Below are positions 1 through 7,617 of a stretch of 26,191 nt of DNA, one piece after another. Both the position numbers and the translations under genes were made by a program. The notes beneath the pieces were generated by a model that was given only the letters and a program-made list of their open reading frames with translations, did no database searches and had not been told where the DNA came from. Within the stretch, counting starts at the first letter, position 1. Each line of letters begins with the position of its first letter. Source of the DNA: an uncultured Porphyromonadaceae bacterium (lineage in GTDB: Bacteria > Bacteroidota > Bacteroidia > Bacteroidales > Muribaculaceae). Location of the stretch: positions 1 to 26,191 of the forward strand of contig CALEUL010000040.1 of the NCBI GenBank assembly GCA_937921035.1. Reading direction: 5' to 3'.

Positions 1-54
1 TCGGGCGTGCCAAGGACTTGCACCTGTTAGACTGAATACATGCTGGGCGAACAT
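1..54. other. Unassigned intergenic stretch at left edge
   Basis: This stretch lies beyond the terminator of the nuo-atp unit and runs off the window. No reading frame looks coding. On the plus strand it contains GGACTTGCACCTGTTAGAC followed by CATGCTGGGCGAAC, and on the minus strand GGTGCAAGTCC. This has the look of a conserved non-coding or repeat-derived sequence, but I cannot name it. It does not fold as a tRNA. Confidence 0.3.
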
Positions 55-86
55 AAAAAGCAGGAGCCGCTTTCCGCGGCTCCTGC
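55..86 (-). terminator. Intrinsic terminator after nuoN
   Basis: Read on the minus strand, GCAGGAGCCGC (86-76) and GCGGCTCCTGC (70-60) form a perfect 11-bp GC-rich stem with a 5-nt loop, followed at once by TTTTT (59-55). It begins 22 bp past the nuoN stop codon. This is a textbook Rho-independent terminator and marks the end of the 18-gene respiratory transcription unit. It is the only convincing intrinsic terminator I found in the window. Confidence 0.92.
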
Positions 87-108
87 TCAATATTTGTCGG
101 AAGTAATA

Positions 109-1587
109 TCAGCCGATGAAGTACATGCCCATCGGACTTGCCTGGGCAAGGTTGAGAAGCTCGCTGTAAACACAGCTTACAAGGCCTAACAGAAGAATGC
201 CGGCAACGGTAATCCAGAGGCCAAGACGCTCGGTGCAGCTCGACTTAAAGGTGGGAATCACGCTCTCGTCGGTGGAGATAAACATTGCCTTTACTACGAG
301 CAGATAGTAGTACAGCGACACGATAGTGTTGATAAGGGCTATCAGCACAAGAACGTATATCGCAACACTCCCCTGATTGATTGCGCCGGTGAAGATGAAG
401 AACTTGCTGAAGAAGCCTGCGAACGGGGGAATACCTGCAAGCGAGAACATAGCAAGCATCATGCACACAGCCAGACGGGGATTGCTGCGGTAAAGGCCGT
501 TATAATCGTCCATCGAAACCTTGCCTGTAGCGTTCTCGATTGCGCCGATAACGCCGAACGCAGCCAGGTTGGAGAAGATATACACAAGAATGTAGTACAT
601 CATCGCTGCCATGCCCATTGCATTGAAAGCTATCACGCCAAGCATGATATAACCGGCCTGCGAGATGGACGAGAATGCGAGGAAGCGCTTCATGTTGCGC
701 TGACGGATGGCGAAAAGGTTACCTACTGTAATGGTAAGGATAATGAGTGCATACAGCATCCATTCCCATACCTGGCTGTAAACCGAGCCGAATACCTGCG
801 CCAGAACTACGAGGAAAGCGAAGGCTGCGGCACCTTTCGAGATAACCGAAAGATAAGAGGTAACATTTGTGGGAGCGCCCTGATAAACGTCGGCTGTCCA
901 CAGGTGGAAGGGTACAAGCGACAGCTTGAAGCCTATGCCGGAGATTACAAAAGCGAGGGCTACGACAAGCATGGTGCTTATCTGGCCGTTGATGGCAAAG
1001 TAAATCTTCTCGAAGTACAGCGAACCTGTGAGAGCGTATACATACGACAGACCCATCATGAACACTGCCGAGGAGAACACTGCGGTAAGAACGTACTTAA
1101 CGGCTGCCTCGTGGCTTTCGTAGCGGTTCTTGTCGAGAGCAACCATTGCTGCGAGGGGCAGCGATGCACTTTCAAGACCGATAACGAACATAAGGAAGTG
1201 GCGCGAGGAAATCATAAGGTACATACCGAAGAGCGTTACAAGCAGAAGCTCGTAAAATTCGCCGCGGCGAACAACCATAGCCTCGCTTCCGGCCCATTTT
1301 ACCGACTGTATCAGCACAATCAGCACGCCGATGTTGAGAATATTCTTTATAGCTGCGATAACAGCCGATGTCTCGTACATGCCGGAGAAGGCAACTACCG
1401 TGCCGCTCTGACCCAGACAATGGCTGCAGAATCCTGCGGCCGTTACGGCGAGCATCAGCACAACAGTGAAGACAGGCAGACCTTTCTGCGCACCCTTCGG
1501 CATGAAAGTGTCATAGAGGAAAACCAGCAGGAACACGACCAGGAGGCCGATTTCCTGTTTCATAGCTAAAAATTGAGAGTAATCCAT
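109..1587 (-). CDS. nuoN: NADH-quinone oxidoreductase subunit N
   Basis: This is one of the three antiporter-like membrane subunits of respiratory complex I, which couple quinone reduction to outward ion pumping at the inner membrane. The protein of 492 residues is hydrophobic throughout, with about 14 predicted membrane spans. It carries the family pattern LVPFHLWTADVYQGAPTNV around the proton-channel helices and a GIPPFAGFFSKF motif near the C-terminus. I chose the ATG at 1587, which gives a start of MDYSQF; a TTG five codons upstream would leave almost no gap after nuoM. It is the last gene of the nuo-atp unit, 21 bp after nuoM and 22 bp before a strong intrinsic terminator. Length and position are normal for the family. 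Confidence 0.97.
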   Translation of the reverse strand: MDYSQFLAMKQEIGLLVVFLLVFLYDTFMPKGAQKGLPVFTVVLMLAVTAAGFCSHCLGQSGTVVAFSGMYETSAVIAAIKNILNIGVLIVLIQSVKWAGSEAMVVRRGEFYELLLVTLFGMYLMISSRHFLMFVIGLESASLPLAAMVALDKNRYESHEAAVKYVLTAVFSSAVFMMGLSYVYALTGSLYFEKIYFAINGQISTMLVVALAFVISGIGFKLSLVPFHLWTADVYQGAPTNVTSYLSVISKGAAAFAFLVVLAQVFGSVYSQVWEWMLYALIILTITVGNLFAIRQRNMKRFLAFSSISQAGYIMLGVIAFNAMGMAAMMYYILVYIFSNLAAFGVIGAIENATGKVSMDDYNGLYRSNPRLAVCMMLAMFSLAGIPPFAGFFSKFFIFTGAINQGSVAIYVLVLIALINTIVSLYYYLLVVKAMFISTDESVIPTFKSSCTERLGLWITVAGILLLGLVSCVYSELLNLAQASPMGMYFIG

Positions 1588-1608
1588 TGCAATTCTTTCC
1601 AAAGGGGT

Positions 1609-3135
1609 TTACATTCCGAGCACGCGGAAAATTTCCGGTGAGAAGGTCGTTTTAATCAGATCAGAGAAGAAGTTGGGGAAGCAACCGATGGCAGCCACAC
1701 AGATGATAAGGGTTGCTGTGGAGAGGCGTTCCCACCATGTAGCGTCCGTAAGCTTGCGGTGTTCCTCGTTATAGACAGGACCGAACAGCAGTTTGCCCAC
1801 AACTCGCAGGATATACACCGCCGTGATAACGATGGAGCAGCATGCGATGAGGGTGAACACCAGTCGGAGCGAACCGGCACCGGCCAGGTAGTCGGCCATA
1901 CCGGCCTTGAAGGAACCTACAAAGATTGTCATTTCGGCAACGAAGCCGCTGAGGCCGGGAAGACCGAGCGACGCCATACCGGCGATAACATATCCTACCG
2001 ACAAGTAAGGCATAATCTGCATCATGCCGCCCATCTGGGTGATTTCTCGGGTGTGGGTACGGCCATAAATCATACCGATAAGGGCGAAGAACAAGGCCGT
2101 CATAAGACCGTGGGAAAGCATCTGCATGATGGCACCGGTCATTGCCGTGGTGTTAAGCATCAGAATGGCAAAGAGCACCAGACCGCAGTGCGATACCGAC
2201 GAGTAGGCGTTGATGTACTTGAGGTCGGTCTTGACGCAGGCGCAGAAAGCACCGTACACCACCGAGATACCTGTAAGGATAAGGAAGATGTACGAAAGTT
2301 CGTGGGCCGCATAGGGCATCAGGTAGATAGCCACGCGGAAGCAGCCGTAGCCGCCGAGTTTCATAAGTACGCCGGCGTGGAGCATCGATACCGCCGTGGG
2401 TGCCGAAGCATGACCGTCGGGACTCCATGTGTGGAAGGGGAACATGGCGCCGAGAACGCCGAAGCCTACGAAAGTCATCGGGAAGAGGAAGTTCTGCCAG
2501 TTGTGAGGAATGGCATCGTTCTTGGCAATCTCAAGCAGATTCCAGGTAAGAGCGCCGCCGTCGCCTGCAGAGTGGTAGTAGATTCCTATCAGGCCAAGCA
2601 TGAGGAATGCTGAGCCGCCCATGAGCATAAGCGTAAGTTTCATGGCCGAATAGTTCTTGCGGCCCGAACCCCACACGCCGATAAGCAGGTACATGGGAAT
2701 GAGAGCGACTTCGTAGAACATGAACATTGTAAAGAGGTCCACGGTGATGAAGAAGCCGAAGACGCCGGTGCTAAGAAGCACAAGCCAGAGGAAGAACTCC
2801 TTGGGCTGGTCTATTTTCCACGAGGCAAAGGAGCCTGTGAGAAGAATTACCGACGAAAGAATGAGCATTGCTATCGAGATGCCGTCCACACCTACTGCAA
2901 GATTGATATGCAGAGGCGCGAACCATGTCCACGAATCCGTGTACAGCATCGGCGACACGGTATCGGTCTGACGCAGGCCAAGATAATCCACCAGAAGGTA
3001 GATCGACAGGCCCAGCAGCGCCAGAGAGCCTGTTACGGCTACGGCGCGGATTTGCTTGACATTGCGGCTGAGGCCCAGCAACGCCAGCATCACCACGGGG
3101 ATGACTACAAAGTAGATTAATATATTGGAAAACAT
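1609..3135 (-). CDS. nuoM: NADH-quinone oxidoreductase subunit M
   Basis: This is an antiporter-like proton-translocating subunit of complex I, 508 residues and multi-spanning. The essential membrane glutamate of the family is visible at about residue 142 in MFMFYEVALIPMYLL. The channel-lysine region follows the FPFHTWSPDGHASAPTAVS motif, which in turn leads into MLHAGVLMKLGGYG. The start is an ATG 37 bp after the nuoL stop, and the gene ends 21 bp before nuoN. All the expected motifs are intact, so it should be functional. In complex I it sits between NuoL and NuoN in the membrane arm, and the gene order L-M-N is the standard one. Confidence 0.97.
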   Translation of the reverse strand: MFSNILIYFVVIPVVMLALLGLSRNVKQIRAVAVTGSLALLGLSIYLLVDYLGLRQTDTVSPMLYTDSWTWFAPLHINLAVGVDGISIAMLILSSVILLTGSFASWKIDQPKEFFLWLVLLSTGVFGFFITVDLFTMFMFYEVALIPMYLLIGVWGSGRKNYSAMKLTLMLMGGSAFLMLGLIGIYYHSAGDGGALTWNLLEIAKNDAIPHNWQNFLFPMTFVGFGVLGAMFPFHTWSPDGHASAPTAVSMLHAGVLMKLGGYGCFRVAIYLMPYAAHELSYIFLILTGISVVYGAFCACVKTDLKYINAYSSVSHCGLVLFAILMLNTTAMTGAIMQMLSHGLMTALFFALIGMIYGRTHTREITQMGGMMQIMPYLSVGYVIAGMASLGLPGLSGFVAEMTIFVGSFKAGMADYLAGAGSLRLVFTLIACCSIVITAVYILRVVGKLLFGPVYNEEHRKLTDATWWERLSTATLIICVAAIGCFPNFFSDLIKTTFSPEIFRVLGM

Positions 3136-3172
3136 GTGATAACTGTTTTTGGGTTTATAGCACCGTGGTTAA

Positions 3173-5182
3173 TCATATCAGACACAGGACTGTTATGCCG
3201 CCCAGAGCGAGTACTCCGATAAGATAGTACCATACATACATCTGCACCTGACCCGACTGCATGGGCTTGATGACATCGGAGAGCTTGTTGGTGATAGTGG
3301 CGAAAGAGTCCATTGTACCGTCGATAATGTGGCGGTCGAACCATGCCAGCGGACGGCATATGCAGCCGAAGATAATGCGGTGGGTAATGAACATGTAGAG
3401 TTCATCCCAGTAGAAGCGGTGATGGCTCCACGTCCACAGGCGTGGCATAGCGTTCTTGAACTTCTCGGGAAGACTGTTTTCCTTGCGGTACATAACCGCT
3501 GCAAGGCCGATGCCGGCGATTGCCACAATAAGGCTGATGGTTGCCACGCTCCAGTCGAAGTGCTCCATAAAGTCGTAGGGGTGTCCGTTCCAGCTTACGA
3601 AGTTGCCGAAAGGAATGAAACCGGCAACGCAGGAAACTGCGGCGAGGAATACCAGCGGCAGGGTCATGGTCCAGGGCTGGTCGTGCGGAGCGTGATGGCC
3701 TTCCGGTGTCTTGTGTTCCTTCCACCAGAAGATGAGGAAGTACAGACGGAACATATAGAAGGCGGTGAGACCGGCAACGAGCGACATCCATACGTATGCC
3801 ACCCAGTCGTAGCCGAGACACGAACTCAGGATTTCATCCTTGGAGAAGAAGCCCGAGAACGGGATGATACCGGCGATAGCCAGACAGCCGATAAGGAACG
3901 TGATGTGCGTTATGGGCATAAGCTTGTGCAGACCGTGCATCTCCGTGTAGTCGTTGGAGCCGATGGCATGGATAAGTGCGCCGGCGCCAAGGAACAGCAG
4001 GGCCTTGAACATTGCGTGGGTGAACAGATGGAACATAGAGGCCATGTAACCCAGACCCTCGTGGAATTCGGGACGGGCCACGCCAAGCGAAACCATCATG
4101 AAGGCAATCTGCGATATTGTCGAGAAAGCGAGCACGCGCTTGATGTCCACCTGAGTGCAGGCGACAACTGCGGCATAGAATGCCGTGATGGCACCGACAA
4201 CGGTTACAATCACCAGAGCGCTGTTCTCCATCAGGTAGAGCGGGAACAGACGAGCAACCAGATATACGCCAGCAACAACCATAGTGGCGGCGTGGATAAG
4301 TGCCGACACGGGAGTGGGGCCTTCCATAGCGTCGGGCAGCCAGATGTGCAGGGGAAGCATAGCCGATTTACCCATGCCGCCCATAAAGATAAGGACGAGT
4401 GCCCAGGTGAGGACGGAAGCTCCCATGAAGGTGGGTGCCGCGCTGTTCTGGAATATGCTGCGGATGCTCTCGGCAGTACCGATGTTTACCTGTGTAACAC
4501 CTGCGATGCCCTCGACGGGAACAGAAGTGAGTTCCGTAAAGTTAAAGGTACCGGTATAGTACGACAGCACCAGAATACCGATGAGGAAGCCGAGGTCGGC
4601 GAAACGGGTTACGATGAATGCTTTCTTGGAAGCGGAAACTGCGCTGGGTTTGCGGTAGTAGAAACCGATGAGCAGGTAGGACGAAGCGCCCACAAGTTCC
4701 CAGAAGATGTACATCTGGAAGATGTTGGGAGCTACAACCAGACCAAGCATCGAGAAGCTGAACAGGCTAAGGAACGCATAGAAACGCTGGAAGCCATGCT
4801 CGTACACACCGTGATGGTCGCGCATGTAGCCAAGGCTGTACAGATGCACCATAAACGAGATAGTGGTGATAACCACCAGCATCATCGCAGAGATGGGATC
4901 AAGAAGGAATCCGAGGCGGATAACCAGCTTATCGGTGAACTGAAGCCATGTCTGGTTAAAAACAAGGTACTGCAGACGCTCGCCGGCAGCATTGACGAAT
5001 TCGGGAGCGCCGCTGAAGAAATATACGTATGCGGTATAGTAGGAAAGCAGCAGGACTGTTCCCATGCCGAGGCAACCGAGCACGCCCGCAAGTTTGTGGC
5101 TCATCTTCATGCCCAGCAGGCCGAGCAGAAGGAACATGAACAGCGGGATGCTCAGAATCAATAATGGTATTGCAACATCCAT
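3173..5182 (-). CDS. nuoL: NADH-quinone oxidoreductase subunit L
   Basis: This is the distal antiporter-like subunit of complex I, 669 residues, slightly longer than the E. coli protein. The sequence shows the N-terminal LGFLLDPISAMMLVV segment, the key glutamate at about residue 162 in YIFWELVGASSYLLIGF, and the LPLHIWLPDAMEGPTPVSAL channel motif. The C-terminal part (roughly 480-669) should hold the long lateral helix and the final membrane anchor. The ATG start lies 5 bp after nuoK, so the two are probably translationally coupled. I see no frameshift or missing residue. The 37-bp gap to nuoM has no promoter-like element. Confidence 0.97.
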   Translation of the reverse strand: MDVAIPLLILSIPLFMFLLLGLLGMKMSHKLAGVLGCLGMGTVLLLSYYTAYVYFFSGAPEFVNAAGERLQYLVFNQTWLQFTDKLVIRLGFLLDPISAMMLVVITTISFMVHLYSLGYMRDHHGVYEHGFQRFYAFLSLFSFSMLGLVVAPNIFQMYIFWELVGASSYLLIGFYYRKPSAVSASKKAFIVTRFADLGFLIGILVLSYYTGTFNFTELTSVPVEGIAGVTQVNIGTAESIRSIFQNSAAPTFMGASVLTWALVLIFMGGMGKSAMLPLHIWLPDAMEGPTPVSALIHAATMVVAGVYLVARLFPLYLMENSALVIVTVVGAITAFYAAVVACTQVDIKRVLAFSTISQIAFMMVSLGVARPEFHEGLGYMASMFHLFTHAMFKALLFLGAGALIHAIGSNDYTEMHGLHKLMPITHITFLIGCLAIAGIIPFSGFFSKDEILSSCLGYDWVAYVWMSLVAGLTAFYMFRLYFLIFWWKEHKTPEGHHAPHDQPWTMTLPLVFLAAVSCVAGFIPFGNFVSWNGHPYDFMEHFDWSVATISLIVAIAGIGLAAVMYRKENSLPEKFKNAMPRLWTWSHHRFYWDELYMFITHRIIFGCICRPLAWFDRHIIDGTMDSFATITNKLSDVIKPMQSGQVQMYVWYYLIGVLALGGITVLCLI

Positions 5183-5187
5183 AGTGC

Positions 5188-5499
5188 TTAGAATTTCATT
5201 TCGTTAAGCGAGCGTACGTCTACATTGCGCACAGCCCTGAAAATGTTGATGATAATCGCAATCGCAAGTGCTGTTTCGGCGGCGGCGATGGCAATGGCGA
5301 ACAGTGTGAAGAACATGCCCTCCATCTGGCCGGGGAAAAGGAAACGGTTGAACACAACAAAGTTGATGTCAACGGCGTTTAGCATCAGCTCGAGCGAGAT
5401 AAGCATCGCAATCATGTTTTTGCGCGTGATGAAACCATACACGCCGCAGCAGAACATGAACAATGCCGGCAGAAGATAATATATTGCAGTAAGTTCCAT
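5188..5499 (-). CDS. nuoK: NADH-quinone oxidoreductase subunit K
   Basis: This small membrane subunit of complex I lies beside NuoJ and NuoN and helps relay protons. It has 103 residues and three predicted membrane helices. Two glutamates buried in helices, at residues 37 (LISLELMLNAV) and 75 (AAAETALAIA), match the two conserved acidic residues known to be essential in the family. I chose the ATG at 5499, 5 bp after the nuoJ stop; an in-frame TTG at 5508 would add three residues and overlap nuoJ by 4 bp. It is followed 5 bp later by nuoL. Confidence 0.96.
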   Translation of the reverse strand: MELTAIYYLLPALFMFCCGVYGFITRKNMIAMLISLELMLNAVDINFVVFNRFLFPGQMEGMFFTLFAIAIAAAETALAIAIIINIFRAVRNVDVRSLNEMKF

Positions 5500-5504
5500 A
5501 AATA

Positions 5505-6020
5505 TCAACGTTTACGGGCAATTACAACACCGCCGATTATACATGCCAGAAGCAGGACACTGACGGCCTCGAAGGGCAGCAGATACTGGCCCTGTCCGGT
5601 ACCCATAAGAGTCTGGCCTATCAATTCCATATCGGGGTTGGACATTTCCGGTTTGGCTGCGAATGCCACTGCGCAGCGGCTGACCAAAGCGTAACCGGCT
5701 ATAAGCAGTGTGGCAACGGCAGCCACGGCCCCGAGTAAGCGCGAACGAGAGGTAAGGCGCTCGCTGTTGTCGCCGGGATGGCTGGTAAGAAGGATGGCGA
5801 ACACGAACAGCACCACTATACCGCCGGCATATACAGCTATCTGCACGGCGCCGAGGAACTCATAGTCAAGCATGAAGTACATTACGGCGGCGGCAAACAG
5901 GGTAAACAGCAGATAGGTGGCGGCACGCAGGATTTTGCGTGTCGTTACGGCCATCACTGAGAATACTACCATCGACAAAGCGACGATAAAGTACAAGATT
6001 AAACTTCCTGTTGATTCCAT
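5505..6020 (-). CDS. nuoJ: NADH-quinone oxidoreductase subunit J
   Basis: This is a membrane subunit of complex I with about five predicted helices and 171 residues. The pattern TYLLFTLFAAAVMYFMLDYEF followed by a glycine-rich stretch (YAGGIVVLFVFAILL) corresponds to the helix whose pi-bulge takes part in coupling quinone chemistry to ion pumping in known structures. The ATG is 6 bp after nuoI, and nuoK starts 5 bp after its stop, so I, J and K form a tight block. Nothing is truncated. Assignment rests on these motifs and on its position between nuoI and nuoK. Confidence 0.95.
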   Translation of the reverse strand: MESTGSLILYFIVALSMVVFSVMAVTTRKILRAATYLLFTLFAAAVMYFMLDYEFLGAVQIAVYAGGIVVLFVFAILLTSHPGDNSERLTSRSRLLGAVAAVATLLIAGYALVSRCAVAFAAKPEMSNPDMELIGQTLMGTGQGQYLLPFEAVSVLLLACIIGGVVIARKR

Positions 6021-6026
6021 ATCGGT

Positions 6027-6647
6027 TTATTTATTTTCATCAGTCTGAGGCTTCGGAGCCTGTTTGGCGGCGTCGCCGTCTGCGGCGGGTTTGGCGGCGG
6101 CCTTCGCTGCGGCTGCAGCTTTGGCGGCGGCTATCTTGGCCTGACGCTCGGCTTCGATTTTGGCAAGCTGTTCAGGCGTTGGCTCCGGCTCTTCCTCCTC
6201 GGGGAGGTAGTTGAGCTGTTTTACCAGCGCATCGCGGGTGAATACGGCCTGCTCGAAATCGTTGTTGAAATGTATCGCGCCGGTAGGACAGTTGGTAACG
6301 CACAACTGGCAGAAGGTACAGCTTCCGAGGTCGTAGAGATATTTTACAAGTTTTTTCTTCTTCGTACCCTGCATCGTGGTTACCATCTTGGATTCGATGG
6401 TGATGGTACCGTTGGGGCAGTTGCGTTCGCAGACGCCACAGGCAATGCACTTGTGCTTGCCGTTATCGTCATAGTCGAACAAAAGCTGCGCGCGGAAGCG
6501 TTCGGGCCACTTGTATGTCTCGCGGTCCTCGGGATAACGCTCGGTAATTTTTGGGGTTACGAATTCTTTGCCGGTTACTTTCATGCCTTTCAGAAGGCTT
6601 ACGATACCGGATCCTAATGATGAAAAGTATTCTGATACACTACCCAT
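6027..6647 (-). CDS. nuoI: NADH-quinone oxidoreductase subunit I (2x[4Fe-4S])
   Basis: This peripheral-arm subunit of complex I passes electrons toward the N2 cluster. Two ferredoxin-type motifs are complete: cysteines 67, 70, 73 and 77 (CIACGVCERNC) and 110, 113, 116 and 120 (CTFCQLCVTNC), enough for two [4Fe-4S] clusters. The N-terminus has a short amphipathic segment (about 12-24) expected to touch the membrane. Unusually, the last 55 or so residues (about 150-206) form a low-complexity tail: an acidic glutamate/proline run, then alternating alanine and lysine. The gene is the first complex I gene after the inserted ATP synthase block, 52 bp downstream of the atpG stop, and has an A/T-rich leader before its ATG. 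Confidence 0.97.
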   Translation of the reverse strand: MGSVSEYFSSLGSGIVSLLKGMKVTGKEFVTPKITERYPEDRETYKWPERFRAQLLFDYDDNGKHKCIACGVCERNCPNGTITIESKMVTTMQGTKKKKLVKYLYDLGSCTFCQLCVTNCPTGAIHFNNDFEQAVFTRDALVKQLNYLPEEEEPEPTPEQLAKIEAERQAKIAAAKAAAAAKAAAKPAADGDAAKQAPKPQTDENK

Positions 6648-6699
6648 TACGTGGTGATATATTGATTTTTACTTCTTTGGAGGTTCTGTACTGGTTCTG

Positions 6700-7590
6700 T
6701 CAATCGCGTTTCTGGCCTCCGACGATGTCGAGAAGCTCGGTTGTTATACCCTGCTGACGCAGCTTGTTGTATTCAAGCTGCAACTGCTCCAGCAACTTCT
6801 GCGCATTGTCGTTGGCGCTCTGCATGGCCATTACTCGCGCTGCCTGCTCCGATGCCCGGTTCTGGGCGAAAGCCTCCTGCATCTGCGACAGCAGATACAT
6901 CGGCAGCACGGTATGGAAAATCGTGGGGGCGTCTGGCTCAAAAAGATACGGACGTCCGCTGCCCTTGCTGCCTGCGGCGAGATCGTCCTGCGAGATCGGC
7001 AGGTAGGTGGAGCTTGCAAAACGCTGGCGCCCGGCCGAGAAGAAGTGCATGTACTGCAGCACTACGACATCAAGGTCGCCGCCAAGGAAGCGCTTTTCGT
7101 ATGTCTGCGCGAAAGCCTTCACAGCATCGCCCTCGCTCTTGGAGTCGATGCCCTCGGGAGACACTACGGTAAGCGTCGGGTCGTTTACCGCGATTTTGTG
7201 TGTGGCTCGCACAAGTTTCTTGCCGACGGCGGCGATTTCGATTTTCACATCATTGCCATAGCGGCTGCGCAGATCGGCCAGAACGCCCAATGTCTCCTTG
7301 AAAATGTTTACATTGTAGGCGCCGCAGAGGCCGTCGTCGCTGCCAAGCACTATCACGGCCACCTTGCGGACCTGCTGACGCGGTACAGTCAGCGGCGAGC
7401 TGACTGCCGCATCGGAGCTGAGAAGATTGCCGATGATAGTCTGCACACATTCGCGGAACGGATGCAGACGCCGCACCGTCGCCTCGGCTTTGTGCATTTT
7501 GGCCGAGGATATCATCTTCATCGCGCCGGTAATCTTCTCGGTAGAAGAAACCGACCCGATTCGTCCTTTAAGTTCGCGTAAGGTTGCCAT
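6700..7590 (-). CDS. atpG: F1 ATP synthase gamma subunit
   Basis: This is the central rotor shaft of the F1 motor, linking the c-ring to the alpha/beta hexamer. It has 296 residues, a normal length. The N-terminal helix (MATLRELKGRIGSVSSTEKI) and the C-terminal helix with NDNAQKLLEQLQLEYNKLRQQGIT are the two halves of the coiled-coil shaft, and GSDDGLCGAYN in the middle marks the Rossmann-like domain. It starts 27 bp after atpA and is the last gene of the ATP synthase block. nuoI begins 52 bp later with no terminator between them, so transcription should continue into the second half of the complex I genes. Confidence 0.97.
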   Translation of the reverse strand: MATLRELKGRIGSVSSTEKITGAMKMISSAKMHKAEATVRRLHPFRECVQTIIGNLLSSDAAVSSPLTVPRQQVRKVAVIVLGSDDGLCGAYNVNIFKETLGVLADLRSRYGNDVKIEIAAVGKKLVRATHKIAVNDPTLTVVSPEGIDSKSEGDAVKAFAQTYEKRFLGGDLDVVVLQYMHFFSAGRQRFASSTYLPISQDDLAAGSKGSGRPYLFEPDAPTIFHTVLPMYLLSQMQEAFAQNRASEQAARVMAMQSANDNAQKLLEQLQLEYNKLRQQGITTELLDIVGGQKRD

Positions 7591-7617
7591 GTCTGTGCGG
7601 GTTTATTTAACAGAGAC

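Noticed and set aside
1..54. Partial tRNA at the left edge
   Set aside because: The minus strand has GGTGCAAGTCC, which looks a little like a T-arm, but no acceptor or anticodon stem can be formed.
3329..5164. A 611-codon open frame on the plus strand opposite nuoL
   Set aside because: It is an antisense shadow: nuoL is certain on the minus strand, the plus frame has no recognisable motif and its composition (many His, Gln and Glu) is typical of a mirrored membrane gene.
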